DNA of 64,000 bases from positions 3,384,501 through 3,448,500 of the forward strand of contig NZ_LT828648.1 in assembly GCF_900169565.1 (NCBI RefSeq). The letters run 5' to 3'. This document shows positions 8,305 to 17,158 of this stretch, in pieces. The notes beneath the pieces were generated by a model. It was not told the DNA's origin and made no database searches. It saw only the letters and a list, made by a program, of their open reading frames with translations. Both the position numbers and the translations under genes were made by a program. This DNA comes from Nitrospira japonica. GTDB taxonomy: Bacteria > Nitrospirota > Nitrospiria > Nitrospirales > Nitrospiraceae. Positions within the stretch are counted from its first letter, which is position 1. The number at the start of each line of letters is the position of its first letter.

Positions 8305-8799
8305 TCAGGCTGCGAGACTGCGACCCGTCACCGGTCTGGACGGGAGCGTCCCTTCAGTTCCAAGTTCGCCCAGCACCCATTCCGGGTTCAATACAATCGC
8401 CAAGTCATTCCGATAGAAAATCATTCCCGTGACCCACGACCGCTCCTCGCAACGAAAATGGGGCGGAAGCGGCATGCAGTGCTGCCGATCCACGTCGATC
8501 AGTCCCACAACTTCATCGACGTGAATGGCACCATGCGAGTGCCCGTTGGAGAACAGTACGATCCGAAGATCAAGACTGGCGACATCTAATTTGGTGGAGA
8601 GTCGGGCGGCGAGATCTACGCGCCGATACGTCATGCCGACCCAATTGACGGTTTCCCCATGGCCGGCCTGCTCCTTGGTCAGAACGCCGCGCACCTCATC
8701 GGACGGCAACGCACAATACCGGATGCCGTACCGCACCACCAACAAACTGGCGACCTGCACGTTTGTGGTGGCCGCCTTGTAATGTCCCCTTAAACTCAT
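8305..8799 (-). CDS. CheW-like adaptor protein
   Basis: This is the second CheW-like gene in the cluster, 164 residues from the ATG at 8799. The domain begins at VASLLVVRYGIRYCALPSDEVRGVL and continues through ETVNWVGMTYRRVDLAARL, LRIVLFSNGHSHGAIHVDEVVGLIDV and SWVTGMIFYRNDLAIVLNPEWVL. A longer form starting with TTG at 8844 would add 15 residues, closing the gap to cheA to 12 bases. I prefer the ATG because the domain needs no more N-terminus. Such divergent CheW proteins accompany CheA hybrids of the Pil/Chp type. Confidence 0.8.
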   Translation of the reverse strand: MSLRGHYKAATTNVQVASLLVVRYGIRYCALPSDEVRGVLTKEQAGHGETVNWVGMTYRRVDLAARLSTKLDVASLDLRIVLFSNGHSHGAIHVDEVVGLIDVDRQHCMPLPPHFRCEERSWVTGMIFYRNDLAIVLNPEWVLGELGTEGTLPSRPVTGRSLAA

Positions 8800-8856
8800 G
8801 CGTGCAACATCTTTCTGATGGGAGCGGACAATTCCCCGGACCAAATCCGCCGTTGG

Positions 8857-11800
8857 TCATGTCTTTCTCGGCGAAATCTCCTGTCCGATCCACCGCTCCA
8901 ATTCCTGAATCAGGGCCCGTTCTTCGACAGGCTTCGCGATATAGGAACTGGCCCCGATATTGATTGCCATCTGCCGGTGCTTGTCGCCGGCGCGAGTGGT
9001 CATCACGATGATCGGCGTCTGCTGGGTCTGAGGCCTACTGCGCAGCGCTTGAATCACCTCATAGCCGTTGAGCTTGGGCATTTCGAGATCGGTGAGGATT
9101 AACCGGAACTGTTGGGCCGAGGCCTTTCGAAGTCCTTCCTCCCCGTCCACGGCGGTCTCGACTTCATATCCGGCGGTTTCCAACATCCGGCCGACGAACT
9201 TGCGAATACTGAGAGAATCATCGATCAACAAAATGTGTTTGCTGTCGGATCGGGATTCAACCGTCTCTTCATATGGCGTTTCCGGCTCATGAATCCCGGA
9301 TTCTGCTGTCGAATCCTCGAGCGCGGCACCTGCCTGGGCTCCGCCTGACACCAGACGTGCCGGATCGAGAACGAGGATGACCCGGCCTTCCGGATCGATG
9401 GTGGCTCCTCCAAAAGTCGATTGCGCCAGCGACTTCAGCGAAGCGATCGGTTTGATGACGATTTCTTGGCGGCCGAGCAATTCATCCACCATCAGGCCGA
9501 CCGGTCCCACGCCGGTGCGGACGATGACGACGGGCTTGCCCGCTTCAACCGGACTGCCGGAACCATGGACCAACATGCGATGAAGAGGCTGAACCTCTAT
9601 CGCTTCCTCTCCAATCTGTATGATCGTGCGATCCCCGACCTGCTGAAGAGAGCTCCCCGTCAACATGGTGACTTCCCGAACGCTCGGCAGCGGAATACCG
9701 TATCGCTCGCTTCCCGTCCGCACCATCAATGCCGTGGCAATCAGCAATGTCAGCGGGAGGTGAAGCGTGAACTTGGTTCCGATTCCGCGAACCGACTCCA
9801 CGTCGATGTGACCGTTCATGCTTTCGATGACCCGCTTGACGACATCCATCCCCACGCCACGGCCGGCCTGATCACCAATCTGATCCGCCGTTGAAAAGCC
9901 CGGCATGAAAATGAACTTGATCGCTTCGGCATCGGACAGGCTTCTCGCCACGTCGGCACGAACCAATCCGCGTTCCACCGCCTTGGCGCGAATCTTGTCG
10001 ATGTCCAACCCCGCCCCGTCGTCTTCGACTTCGATCAACACCGCGTTCCCTCGATGAGACGCATGAAGATAGATCGATCCGGCCGCGGGTTTCCCCTTGG
10101 CGACTCTGGCAGCGGCCGGTTCGATGCCGTGAAACACCGCGTTCCTGACCAAATGCACCAAAGGATCGACGAGCCGCTCGACCACGCCGGTATCGACTTC
10201 CGTGTGTTCGCCGGACGTAACGAGAGTGACTTCCTTCCCGGTCGCCCTGGCCATCTCCCGCGTCGCCCGCCGAAACCTCGTGAAGGGCGTTCCGATCGGC
10301 ACCATGCGCGCCCGGGCAATTTCATCCCGCATGGCCAGTGTCAATTGCTGAAGTTGGCTCATGTCTTCATGCGACCGGCGGATGGATCCGCTCAGTTGGG
10401 ACATTGATTCGGAAATATCCGCCGTCACTTCGCTGATCCGGCGAGCGAGAATGTTGAAATCATCGTATTTATCGAACTCCAGACTTCCGAAATCGCTCAG
10501 GCCCGGGAACAGCGATGTCCCGGTCCGTCCAATCCCGGATTCTGCACCGGCTGATCCCGATGAAGGCAGTGTGAACGTATGTTTTTCTTCAAACGAGCGG
10601 ACCGAGTCCATCAATCGTCCCTTGAAGGCCAGCACCTGTTGCGACAGCTGCTCCAAGACACGAAGCCGCTGTTCGAGTCTTCCACGGCCGATGACCAGCT
10701 CACCGACGAGATTCAACAGTCGCTCCAACCGATCCCGGCTGACTCGAATGACCTCCCGATCCTCTGATCCTGCCTCCTTGCTCTTGCCTTCCGCCACCCG
10801 TGCCGTTTCACTCTCCGCCTGGTTGCTCTGCTCAGGAGACGGCATCATCGCGGCCGCTGTCTGCGTGACGGGAGCCGACACGGCAGAGCCCGCCGTGATC
10901 GGCTGTTCCAACCGCTTCAAGCCTTGCATGGCGAGTGTAAACCGCTGACGCACCATTTCGGCCAGAGTCGGATCACGTCGCATGAGCAACCGGACGACAT
11001 CTACCGCCTTCAACAACATGTCCGCGTGACCGGGAAGAACCCTTACACGCCCCTCCCGAACCGCACCCATGAAATCCTCGACGTAATGGGTCAGGTCTCC
11101 GATGGATTGAAATCCGACTGTATAGGCCGATCCTTTCAGTGTATGTGCCGTGCGAAACAGCTGATTGATGAGTTCCGGGTTGGTGGGCTCTTTTTCGAGC
11201 CGAAGAAGCTGCGCCTCCAGGGACTCCAGATACTCCTGCGCTTCAGGTGCAAAATAGGACAGAACCTCCGGATCCAATTGCGGCAGGAGGTATTCGTCCG
11301 TCAGCTGCGGAGCTTCTTCTACAGCCTTCTCCACCGCCTGGGCCGGTTGCATCTCCATGACCGCCGTTGCAGTGTGGAGTTGTGGAGCCACGACGGCCGG
11401 GGCAGAGGTTGTTTCGATTAATGGTTTGCCTAGGCAGATGCAGCTCAGCGCCTCGGTAACGGCGGGAACATCTCGCTGAAGCTCGGCGATTCTCCCTTCA
11501 TCACGCCGCATGAGCGTGCGAACGACGTTCATCGCTCTCACGACCGCGTCCATCAGAGCGGGAGAAGAAACGATCTTTCCCTCCCGCACGGCGATCAGGC
11601 ACTCCTCGACATGGTGAGCGACGTCTCCGACCACTTTGAAGCCGATCGTGTGCGCTGAACCCTTCAATGTGTGCGCCGTTCGATACAGCGAAAACAACGC
11701 GTCCTGATCTTGAGGGGATTCGTCCAGGCGTTGAACGAGAGTATCGATGGTCTGCAGATATTCATCCGCCTCAGGAGCGAAATACGACAGGACATCCGCA

Positions 11801-12267
11801 TCGATCGACGGCACGAGATATTGAGGTGACATCGGAGGCTGGCCATCCCCGCGCTCCGCCGCATTCTCCGCTGACTTCGGAATAAGACTTTCCACTTCCG
11901 ATCTCCATCGTTCGCTGACGCTCAGGTCCTCTTGCCCACCCTGTTTGACGACGTCCAGCTGGCCTTGAAACGTTTCAATCATGCCTCGCAGCATGCCAAC
12001 CGCGTTCGGCCAGGAGGATTCAGCAATCCCCGTCGACTGTTCGAGCACCGATTCGAGCAGCGCGCCGAGTGTCGCAAGTCCGGAGAATCCGTAGATCCCG
12101 GCGGCACCCCGAACCTTGTGAGCCCAGACGTATTGATTCTGAAGTTCCTGCGCCGTTGGAAGGGCGTCTCCCGGGGGATTCACGGCCGTCGCCAAAGCCA
12201 GTGCGGCTTCAGAGGCTTCCATGACGAAAATATCGATAAGGGCCTGTCGGTCCAGTTCGGAACTCAT
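8857..12267 (-). CDS. cheA: CheA-type hybrid histidine kinase with three Hpt domains and a C-terminal receiver
   Basis: This 1136-residue kinase is the centre of the sensory cluster. Hpt-1 carries His50 (AHKVRGAAG), Hpt-2 His199 (AHTLKGSAHTIGF) and Hpt-3 His375 (AHTLKGSAYTVGF). A dimerisation/P3 segment follows (VSRDRLERLLNLVGELVIGRGRL). The ATPase domain has the N box (HLVRNAVFHGIE), G1 (EDDGAGLD), F box (FMPGFST) and G2 (GRGVGMDVVKR). A CheW-like regulatory domain comes next (YGIPLPSVREV), and the C-terminal receiver has ILLIDDS, LILTDLEMP and AKPVEE. No P2 domain is evident. Hpt-2 and Hpt-3, with their flanks, are clearly duplicated. The layout is like ChpA/PilL, which control type IV pili in other bacteria. 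Start: ATG with AAAGGA upstream. It lies downstream of the MCP gene, separated by a strong hairpin. Confidence 0.95.
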   Translation of the reverse strand: MSSELDRQALIDIFVMEASEAALALATAVNPPGDALPTAQELQNQYVWAHKVRGAAGIYGFSGLATLGALLESVLEQSTGIAESSWPNAVGMLRGMIETFQGQLDVVKQGGQEDLSVSERWRSEVESLIPKSAENAAERGDGQPPMSPQYLVPSIDADVLSYFAPEADEYLQTIDTLVQRLDESPQDQDALFSLYRTAHTLKGSAHTIGFKVVGDVAHHVEECLIAVREGKIVSSPALMDAVVRAMNVVRTLMRRDEGRIAELQRDVPAVTEALSCICLGKPLIETTSAPAVVAPQLHTATAVMEMQPAQAVEKAVEEAPQLTDEYLLPQLDPEVLSYFAPEAQEYLESLEAQLLRLEKEPTNPELINQLFRTAHTLKGSAYTVGFQSIGDLTHYVEDFMGAVREGRVRVLPGHADMLLKAVDVVRLLMRRDPTLAEMVRQRFTLAMQGLKRLEQPITAGSAVSAPVTQTAAAMMPSPEQSNQAESETARVAEGKSKEAGSEDREVIRVSRDRLERLLNLVGELVIGRGRLEQRLRVLEQLSQQVLAFKGRLMDSVRSFEEKHTFTLPSSGSAGAESGIGRTGTSLFPGLSDFGSLEFDKYDDFNILARRISEVTADISESMSQLSGSIRRSHEDMSQLQQLTLAMRDEIARARMVPIGTPFTRFRRATREMARATGKEVTLVTSGEHTEVDTGVVERLVDPLVHLVRNAVFHGIEPAAARVAKGKPAAGSIYLHASHRGNAVLIEVEDDGAGLDIDKIRAKAVERGLVRADVARSLSDAEAIKFIFMPGFSTADQIGDQAGRGVGMDVVKRVIESMNGHIDVESVRGIGTKFTLHLPLTLLIATALMVRTGSERYGIPLPSVREVTMLTGSSLQQVGDRTIIQIGEEAIEVQPLHRMLVHGSGSPVEAGKPVVIVRTGVGPVGLMVDELLGRQEIVIKPIASLKSLAQSTFGGATIDPEGRVILVLDPARLVSGGAQAGAALEDSTAESGIHEPETPYEETVESRSDSKHILLIDDSLSIRKFVGRMLETAGYEVETAVDGEEGLRKASAQQFRLILTDLEMPKLNGYEVIQALRSRPQTQQTPIIVMTTRAGDKHRQMAINIGASSYIAKPVEERALIQELERWIGQEISPRKT

Positions 12268-12282
12268 CCCGATCCTTTCTGA

Positions 12283-12308
12283 CCCGGAGCGCCTGACGAC
12301 GCTCCGGG
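12283..12308 (-). other. Intercistronic hairpin between MCP and cheA genes
   Basis: A perfect 9-base inverted repeat, CCCGGAGCG/CGCTCCGGG with an 8-base loop, fills the short gap between the MCP stop codon and the cheA ribosome binding site. There is no T-run, so it is not a classic terminator. It may stabilise the upstream MCP message or lower cheA expression relative to the receptor. Confidence 0.55.
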
Positions 12309-12318
12309 ATCCAGACGA

Positions 12319-14193
12319 TTAGGCCAGTTTGAACTGTGCGACCGAAGAGGTCAGTCCGTCGGCGAGTTTGGCCATATCTTCGACGGTCATGCGCGCCGCA
12401 TCAGTCGCTTTTTGAGTGGCCACGGCGCCTCCGGTGAAGTCCTTGATCGACCGACCCACCTGATCGGTAGAAGCGGTTTGGCTGGCCGCTGAACTGGCGA
12501 TGGTTTGAGCCAATTCGGCGGAGCGCTGGGCGATGCCCGAAATTTCGTTGAACACTTCACCGGTCCGGAGTGCGGAAGCCGATCCTGCTTCCACCGCCTG
12601 AGTTTCCTGTTCCATCGCCACCACAGCATCCTGTGTTTCGGACTGAATGACTTTCACGAGATCGGCGATCTCACGCGTAGCCTGCGTCGAGCTTTCAGCC
12701 AACTTTCTCACCTGATCGGCGACGACGGCAAATCGGGCTCCTGCCTCGCCTGCTCCGGCCGCCTCGATGGCGGCGTTCAAGGCAAGCAGGTTGGTCTGAT
12801 TCGCAATATCTCGAATCGTCGACACGATCTGGGAAATTTCCAGCGATCGGTCGCCGAGCGCCTTGACCTGTTTCGACATGCGTTGCACGGCTGATCTGAT
12901 GCTCTGCATGTCCTGCACCGTCTCCTGCACCGCGACTCGGCCTCGTTCAGTCGCTTGCAACACCTGCTTCGCGGACTCGGACGATGCACCGGCTGTTTCT
13001 GCGACCTGACGCATTTGCGCAGCCAACTGTTCGACCGCGCTCAGGGTACGCACCGACTCGTCCGCTTGGTGCTTGGCCGTGCCGGCCATCTGTCCGGCGC
13101 TATCTCGAAGCGCGCCAGCGGACTTGTTGACGCGCTCGGCCGCTTCACGAACTTGTTTCAGCAGCTGTCCGAACCTCGCGATCATGAGGTTGAAACCGTC
13201 GGCAAGGTTGCCGAACATATCCGCCGTGACCTCGCCGCGCTTCGTCAGGTCGCCTTTTCCGACGTCAGACACCAGAACGAGGAAACTCATCAAGCGTTTC
13301 TGCATCTCATTGCGCTCGTCTTCCGACGTCACGAGCGCCGTAATACGGTCCAACATGGCATTGAACGACGACGCCATCTGTCCCAATTCGTCCTTTGATG
13401 CGATCTTTGCACGAGCTTGGTAGTTGCCGTTCGCGGCCAACTGGGCCACGCTGGCCACCTGACCGAGACCGAGCGCGAGTTTGTGGGCAACCCAATACCC
13501 GAGGCCCAAACCCAACGCCACGGCCACGAGACCACCGAAGACCAATACCATTGTCCCGTTCCACGCAAGGGCTTTTGCCTCGTCGTTGAGGTCGCCGGAG
13601 ATCGCCTGCATGGTCTTGATTTGGTCCGCATGGCGATTGGTGACGACGTCATAGGTAGGCGCGATGCTGACCGTGAGCGCCAACTGACCCAACTCCCGCA
13701 TCTGTTGCGCCTGGCTCTGCGTCAAAGACTTCGACTCGAAGCTCTCGGCGATGGCCGCGACACCCGCGTCCGCCTGCGAGAAGAACGCCGTGAGCGCTTC
13801 TTTCAGATCGCTCAATCCTTTGGCCTCATCGAGGCCGGAATTCGACACTCGCAGGGGCTTACCCTCATATGCGGCAATCAGGCTGTTCATCTGCTGCTTG
13901 TATGGGCTCAGCTTTCCCACGTCGGATTTGAAGTCTGCGGCGCGGGGCGCCTTCGACAACTCCTGAAGCGTCTCGTGATACTTGTTGACGTTGAACAACA
14001 ACTGGTTGAAGTCGATCAGCGCGACCGTGTAATCGGTATAAATCTCGTCGGCTTGCTGACTGAGCTTTTTGTTCGTCCACACGCCGAGCGACGCCATGAT
14101 CAAGATGATGACGCCGATGACGCCGAACGTCATCAGGAGCTTCGATTGTGTTTTCAGGTCCTCGAACCGCTGCATCACGCTAAACCGTGCCAT
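12319..14193 (-). CDS. Methyl-accepting chemotaxis protein (PilJ-like)
   Basis: A 624-residue chemoreceptor. TM1 is about residues 19-39 ([20 protein letters not shown]). A periplasmic helical sensor runs to about 210, TM2 is about 214-236 ([20 protein letters not shown]), then HAMP-type helices with [13 protein letters not shown]. The cytoplasmic signalling hairpin has its tip at [20 protein letters not shown] followed by [15 protein letters not shown]. The ATG at 14193 is chosen over a reading from 14454 because it is preceded by GGAGGAG; the longer form would add an 87-residue non-receptor N-terminus. It lies between a cheW and the cheA hybrid. No methyltransferase or methylesterase gene accompanies it in the window. 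The ligand is unknown. Confidence 0.95.
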   Translation of the reverse strand: MARFSVMQRFEDLKTQSKLLMTFGVIGVIILIMASLGVWTNKKLSQQADEIYTDYTVALIDFNQLLFNVNKYHETLQELSKAPRAADFKSDVGKLSPYKQQMNSLIAAYEGKPLRVSNSGLDEAKGLSDLKEALTAFFSQADAGVAAIAESFESKSLTQSQAQQMRELGQLALTVSIAPTYDVVTNRHADQIKTMQAISGDLNDEAKALAWNGTMVLVFGGLVAVALGLGLGYWVAHKLALGLGQVASVAQLAANGNYQARAKIASKDELGQMASSFNAMLDRITALVTSEDERNEMQKRLMSFLVLVSDVGKGDLTKRGEVTADMFGNLADGFNLMIARFGQLLKQVREAAERVNKSAGALRDSAGQMAGTAKHQADESVRTLSAVEQLAAQMRQVAETAGASSESAKQVLQATERGRVAVQETVQDMQSIRSAVQRMSKQVKALGDRSLEISQIVSTIRDIANQTNLLALNAAIEAAGAGEAGARFAVVADQVRKLAESSTQATREIADLVKVIQSETQDAVVAMEQETQAVEAGSASALRTGEVFNEISGIAQRSAELAQTIASSAASQTASTDQVGRSIKDFTGGAVATQKATDAARMTVEDMAKLADGLTSSVAQFKLA

Positions 14194-14226
14194 GAGAACT
14201 CCTCCTTCTCTCCGATCCGTGTCCGC

Positions 14227-14242
14227 GGCCCCGCTCGGGGCC
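14227..14242 (-). other. Intercistronic hairpin between cheW and MCP genes
   Basis: GGCCCC/GGGGCC with a 4-base loop lies in the untranslated gap upstream of the MCP ribosome binding site. No T-run follows on the reverse strand. It is probably an mRNA processing or stability element, if it acts at all. Confidence 0.35.
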
Positions 14243-14254
14243 TGGTGCCCTGGG

Positions 14255-14776
14255 TTATCTCGCACTCTCGAAATGCGAGAGCACAGCCGAAGTTTCCAAT
14301 ACGCCTCTGAGTCGATCCTCCAGTTTGACGACCGCCGACACGAATGGGTTGGCCTCCCGTCCCGTATCCCTCGGCGCCGGCATGAACTGATCCCTGGAAA
14401 GAGTGCGAATTTCAGGAACTGAATCAACGAGCACGCCGACTTGCCAGGCGCCATGCTTCAACACGACGGCATACCGCAATGTGGCTTCGGTACCCAACCC
14501 GAACATCTGACGGAGATCGAGCAGCGGGATGACCGTTCCGCGCAAGTTGGTGACGCCGACCAAGCCGGATGGCATGCCGGGAACCGGGGTCACCGATTCC
14601 ACGACAAAGACCTCCCGCACGTGCTGCAGATCCACCGTAAACATCTCTCCCCCCAGCGAAATAATCGCGGCCCGTACGCTGGGCGACCCGGCCGGCTGAG
14701 CAGCAGCGGAACCGGCCGGAAGGATTCCGGCCAGTGGCTGCCCCTGACTCGTGTTCGTCGAGGAGGACGTCGACAT
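14255..14776 (-). CDS. cheW: CheW chemotaxis coupling protein (PilI-like)
   Basis: A 173-residue CheW after a 40-residue Ser/Ala/Pro-rich leader. Classic features are [20 protein letters not shown], the [28 protein letters not shown] core, [22 protein letters not shown], and the closing segment ending [15 protein letters not shown]. The ATG at 14776 lies 4 bases after the receiver gene's stop codon. A TTG at 14809 preceded by GAGGAA inside that gene is an alternative that would overlap it. It is the most canonical of the three CheW proteins here and probably couples the adjacent MCP to the CheA hybrid. Confidence 0.92.
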   Translation of the reverse strand: MSTSSSTNTSQGQPLAGILPAGSAAAQPAGSPSVRAAIISLGGEMFTVDLQHVREVFVVESVTPVPGMPSGLVGVTNLRGTVIPLLDLRQMFGLGTEATLRYAVVLKHGAWQVGVLVDSVPEIRTLSRDQFMPAPRDTGREANPFVSAVVKLEDRLRGVLETSAVLSHFESAR

Positions 14777-14780
14777 GGGG

Positions 14781-15143
14781 TTACCCGAGGACCCGCTTGA
14801 CCGCGGCAAGGAGTTCCTCGCCTTTGAACGGCTTTACCACGTGAGCGTTGGCGCCCTGCTGTTGTCCCCAAAACTTGTCGCTCTCGTTGCCCTTCGAGGT
14901 ACACAGAATGATCGGAATGTTCTTGGTGCGATCATCGTTCTTGAGATCCCGGCAGGCCTGGAATCCGTTGCGGCCCGGCATGACGACGTCCATGACGATC
15001 AGGTCCGGCTTCTCGTTGAGAATCTTTTCTTCCAACTTTTCCGAATTCGGATACGAGACGACGGTATGATTGGCTCCCTTCAGATATCCCTCGATCACCT
15101 GAAGTTCGGCGTACGAATCATCCACCACGACGATCTTGCTCAT
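14781..15143 (-). CDS. Single-domain response regulator (CheY/PilH-like)
   Basis: A 120-residue stand-alone receiver. It has the acidic pair in VVVDDS (residues 8-9), phospho-accepting Asp52 (IVMDVVMPGRNG), the switch Thr/Ser in ILCTSKG and Lys in VVKPFKGEE. The ATG has AAGGAGAAC upstream. With no DNA-binding output domain it must act by protein contact, as PilG/PilH or CheY do, or serve as a phosphate sink for the three Hpt domains of the CheA hybrid. It is tightly linked to the cheW that follows. Confidence 0.92.
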   Translation of the reverse strand: MSKIVVVDDSYAELQVIEGYLKGANHTVVSYPNSEKLEEKILNEKPDLIVMDVVMPGRNGFQACRDLKNDDRTKNIPIILCTSKGNESDKFWGQQQGANAHVVKPFKGEELLAAVKRVLG

Positions 15144-15205
15144 CTTGTGTTCTCCTTAGTGTTGATTACAGTTTACTGAACGTGATGCGTTGCTGCGGCA
15201 GGCCG

Positions 15206-15943
15206 TTACTTCAGCGGCAGCACGACGCTGATCGCTCCGGCCAACTCCCCTTCCTTCCAGCCTTCCTTCTTATGACCCGATACATCTCGCTCACCCTTCG
15301 GCGCACCGTGGCAGTTCAAGCAGGTGACTCCCGCATACTCCGGGTCCATCATGCGAAGAACCGGACGGCCGTCGACCATGGTGTTGCGAACGTACGTTTG
15401 CCCCTTGGGGTGACGGGGATCGCTGAACATCCGGAGCACTTCCGACTCGAAATCATCCGGCCTATTGGAGGGATTCCGGTAGTCAATCCCGGTCAGTTTC
15501 ATGCGAACGCCGGATTTCTTGTAGAACTGCTCTCCGGTTCTTCGCGCGAAGACGGCGGGAATGAAACCTTTGAACGCGATACCCTGTTTATTGATGATCG
15601 GCTGTGCTTCGTTGATCACTTCTTTTTCCGCCTCGACGAGGGCAAGATACAAATTGGCCTGCGGAACGACATTGGGAATTCTCAGGTCGATTTTCGTCCG
15701 CTTCTTGAAGCGATCGATGACCTGCGCTCCCATATAGTCGCCGGTGAAGCCCTTGTCTGCCTTGGAGGCATCATTGATGTTCGCCATTTGCTCCGACACG
15801 ACTCCGCGACCGATTTTCACCAGCTCGATCAAATGCTCGGCAATTTCTGATTCGTTTGCCGCCCAGGCGGATCCGCCGAAGAGGGTGACGGCCGCCGCAG
15901 CAACAAGGCACATAGTCCGACCACGGAAACATCTCGATTCCAT
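15206..15943 (-). CDS. Exported DUF3365 (Tll0287-like) c-type haem sensor protein
   Basis: A 245-residue protein with a Sec signal peptide (residues 1-28, MCLVAAAAVTLFGGSAWA) and a mature DUF3365 domain. Visible family features are a helical start (SEIAEHLIELVKIGRGVVSEQM), VPQANLYLALVEAEKEVI, YRNPSNRPDDFE and, near residues 208-212, a single c-type haem motif CLNCH followed by GAPKG. The ATG at 15943 is chosen because AAGGAGG lies about 8 bases upstream; a reading from 16135 has no such site. The domain is used as a redox or gas sensor in other proteins. Here it is a free periplasmic protein encoded directly ahead of the PilH/CheW/MCP genes, so it may feed redox information to the receptor; that is inference. 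Confidence 0.85.
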   Translation of the reverse strand: MESRCFRGRTMCLVAAAAVTLFGGSAWAANESEIAEHLIELVKIGRGVVSEQMANINDASKADKGFTGDYMGAQVIDRFKKRTKIDLRIPNVVPQANLYLALVEAEKEVINEAQPIINKQGIAFKGFIPAVFARRTGEQFYKKSGVRMKLTGIDYRNPSNRPDDFESEVLRMFSDPRHPKGQTYVRNTMVDGRPVLRMMDPEYAGVTCLNCHGAPKGERDVSGHKKEGWKEGELAGAISVVLPLK

Positions 15944-16405
15944 ACCGCCCCTCCTTGATTGGTTCATTGATTCAACGAATCCGGTTGAAACTTTCAGCGC
16001 TCCTGAACGACGTCGACAGGTCGCCGCAATTGTTGAAGGCAATCTAGAAATCCAAGATAAATTCTTGGCACTCGGGGGCCGTTTTGCAAAGACTATGCTT
16101 ACGGGGACCCGGCTGAACTTGCCTTCCTGACTCAAGCTGGATCACCCGTCTTATCAATCACTTAAGACTCATCACGAGTGAGATGATCGAGGTGATTCGC
16201 CGCAAGTCGATTCATCTTGTGACAAAATGATGCCAATCTGGCAAAAAATGATCACCGAGAACGGCTCCGACATCGCTCATGGGAAAAAGTGTAGCAGACG
16301 CTTTCGATGCGTCAGTTCCGTGGGGGAGGTAAAAATGGACCCGGGGGAAAATACCTGAGGAGAGCCCGCACACGTCGTCGCACAATAGGCTGGTTCAAGC
16401 CCGGA
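15944..16405. other. Intergenic region downstream of cbiZ
   Basis: No gene is supported in these 462 bases. TGCCA/TGGCA with a 3-base spacer lies at 16231-16243 and could be a small operator. GACGC/GCGTC with a 7-base loop lies at 16297-16313, with a T5 run on the reverse strand 8 bases beyond it; it is at best a weak terminator for the cobalamin operon. The promoter for the DUF3365 gene must lie here, but no strong -35/-10 pair was found. Confidence 0.4.
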
Positions 16406-17158
16406 TCACGGAAGGGATGTCCGGCGCCACCGGAACCATCGGGTGAGTCCTTCCTCGACGCACCGAGCAACGAGGCGACCGATCATCGAACCGATCTGAG
16501 TATGGGTACCGCTGTAGCGGATCTTGTGCCCACCGAAACCATTAGAGGCCACCACGACCGCATCCGTGCCTGTGCCGGTGGCCGTGCCATGGCTGGCTGC
16601 GCTGGGGATGCATCGCCTGATCAGGACAGCCGTTTTGCTTTCCGTGGCGACTTGGACGGCCCCCACCATTGCCGACCCCGTCAACGTCGCATTTGTCACG
16701 AGAATGATATTGATCGTACCGTCACGTCTACGCCCGCGCGTGTTGGCGTCACGTCGTACCGGCTCCCCGGCTCTGACGGCGTTCGCAACTCCGACCGTAC
16801 AAAAACATTCGACCCATATGCCCTCCTTCTCCTCTCGCCGGTGCACGAGCCGTGTCATCGGCACCGCGGTCATGAGTCCGACTACCGGCCGTTCCACACC
16901 CAATCGGTCCGCCAGGGCACCCAGAAACCGTGCCGGATCTTGCCAATCCGACATCGCCTTCGAAGCCCAAACCGTTCGTCTTCCGCTGGTCATCGGATTG
17001 GCAGCCACTTGATGGTTCAGAATGGAGCGAGCTCTCACCAACCCCCCTCCCCCCGGAGCAGATGACAGGACGCGATACATGCCGCCGAGACGGAGCACCA
17101 ACGTGTCCAACACTACGCGATGCCTCACCGCCGATTGAGCAGGCTTCTTACCGGTCAC
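16406..17158 (-). CDS. cbiZ: Adenosylcobinamide amidohydrolase
   Basis: CbiZ cleaves the aminopropanol side chain from adenosylcobinamide to give adenosylcobyric acid, so that salvaged incomplete corrinoids can be rebuilt with the proper lower loop. The 250-residue protein has the family's glycine-rich core: GTINIILVTNATLTGSAMVGAVQVATESKTAVL and, near residue 195, GTATGTGTDAVVVAS. Length fits the CbiZ family. It overlaps the 3' end of the preceding decarboxylase gene by 11 bases and closes the nine-gene operon. With the btu uptake genes and pduO in the window, it points to corrinoid remodelling as well as late-step synthesis. Confidence 0.85.
   Translation of the reverse strand: MTGKKPAQSAVRHRVVLDTLVLRLGGMYRVLSSAPGGGGLVRARSILNHQVAANPMTSGRRTVWASKAMSDWQDPARFLGALADRLGVERPVVGLMTAVPMTRLVHRREEKEGIWVECFCTVGVANAVRAGEPVRRDANTRGRRRDGTINIILVTNATLTGSAMVGAVQVATESKTAVLIRRCIPSAASHGTATGTGTDAVVVASNGFGGHKIRYSGTHTQIGSMIGRLVARCVEEGLTRWFRWRRTSLP

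Noticed and set aside
13417-14310. 297-codon forward ORF opposite the MCP gene
   Set aside because: Shadow of the receptor coding strand; no family features.
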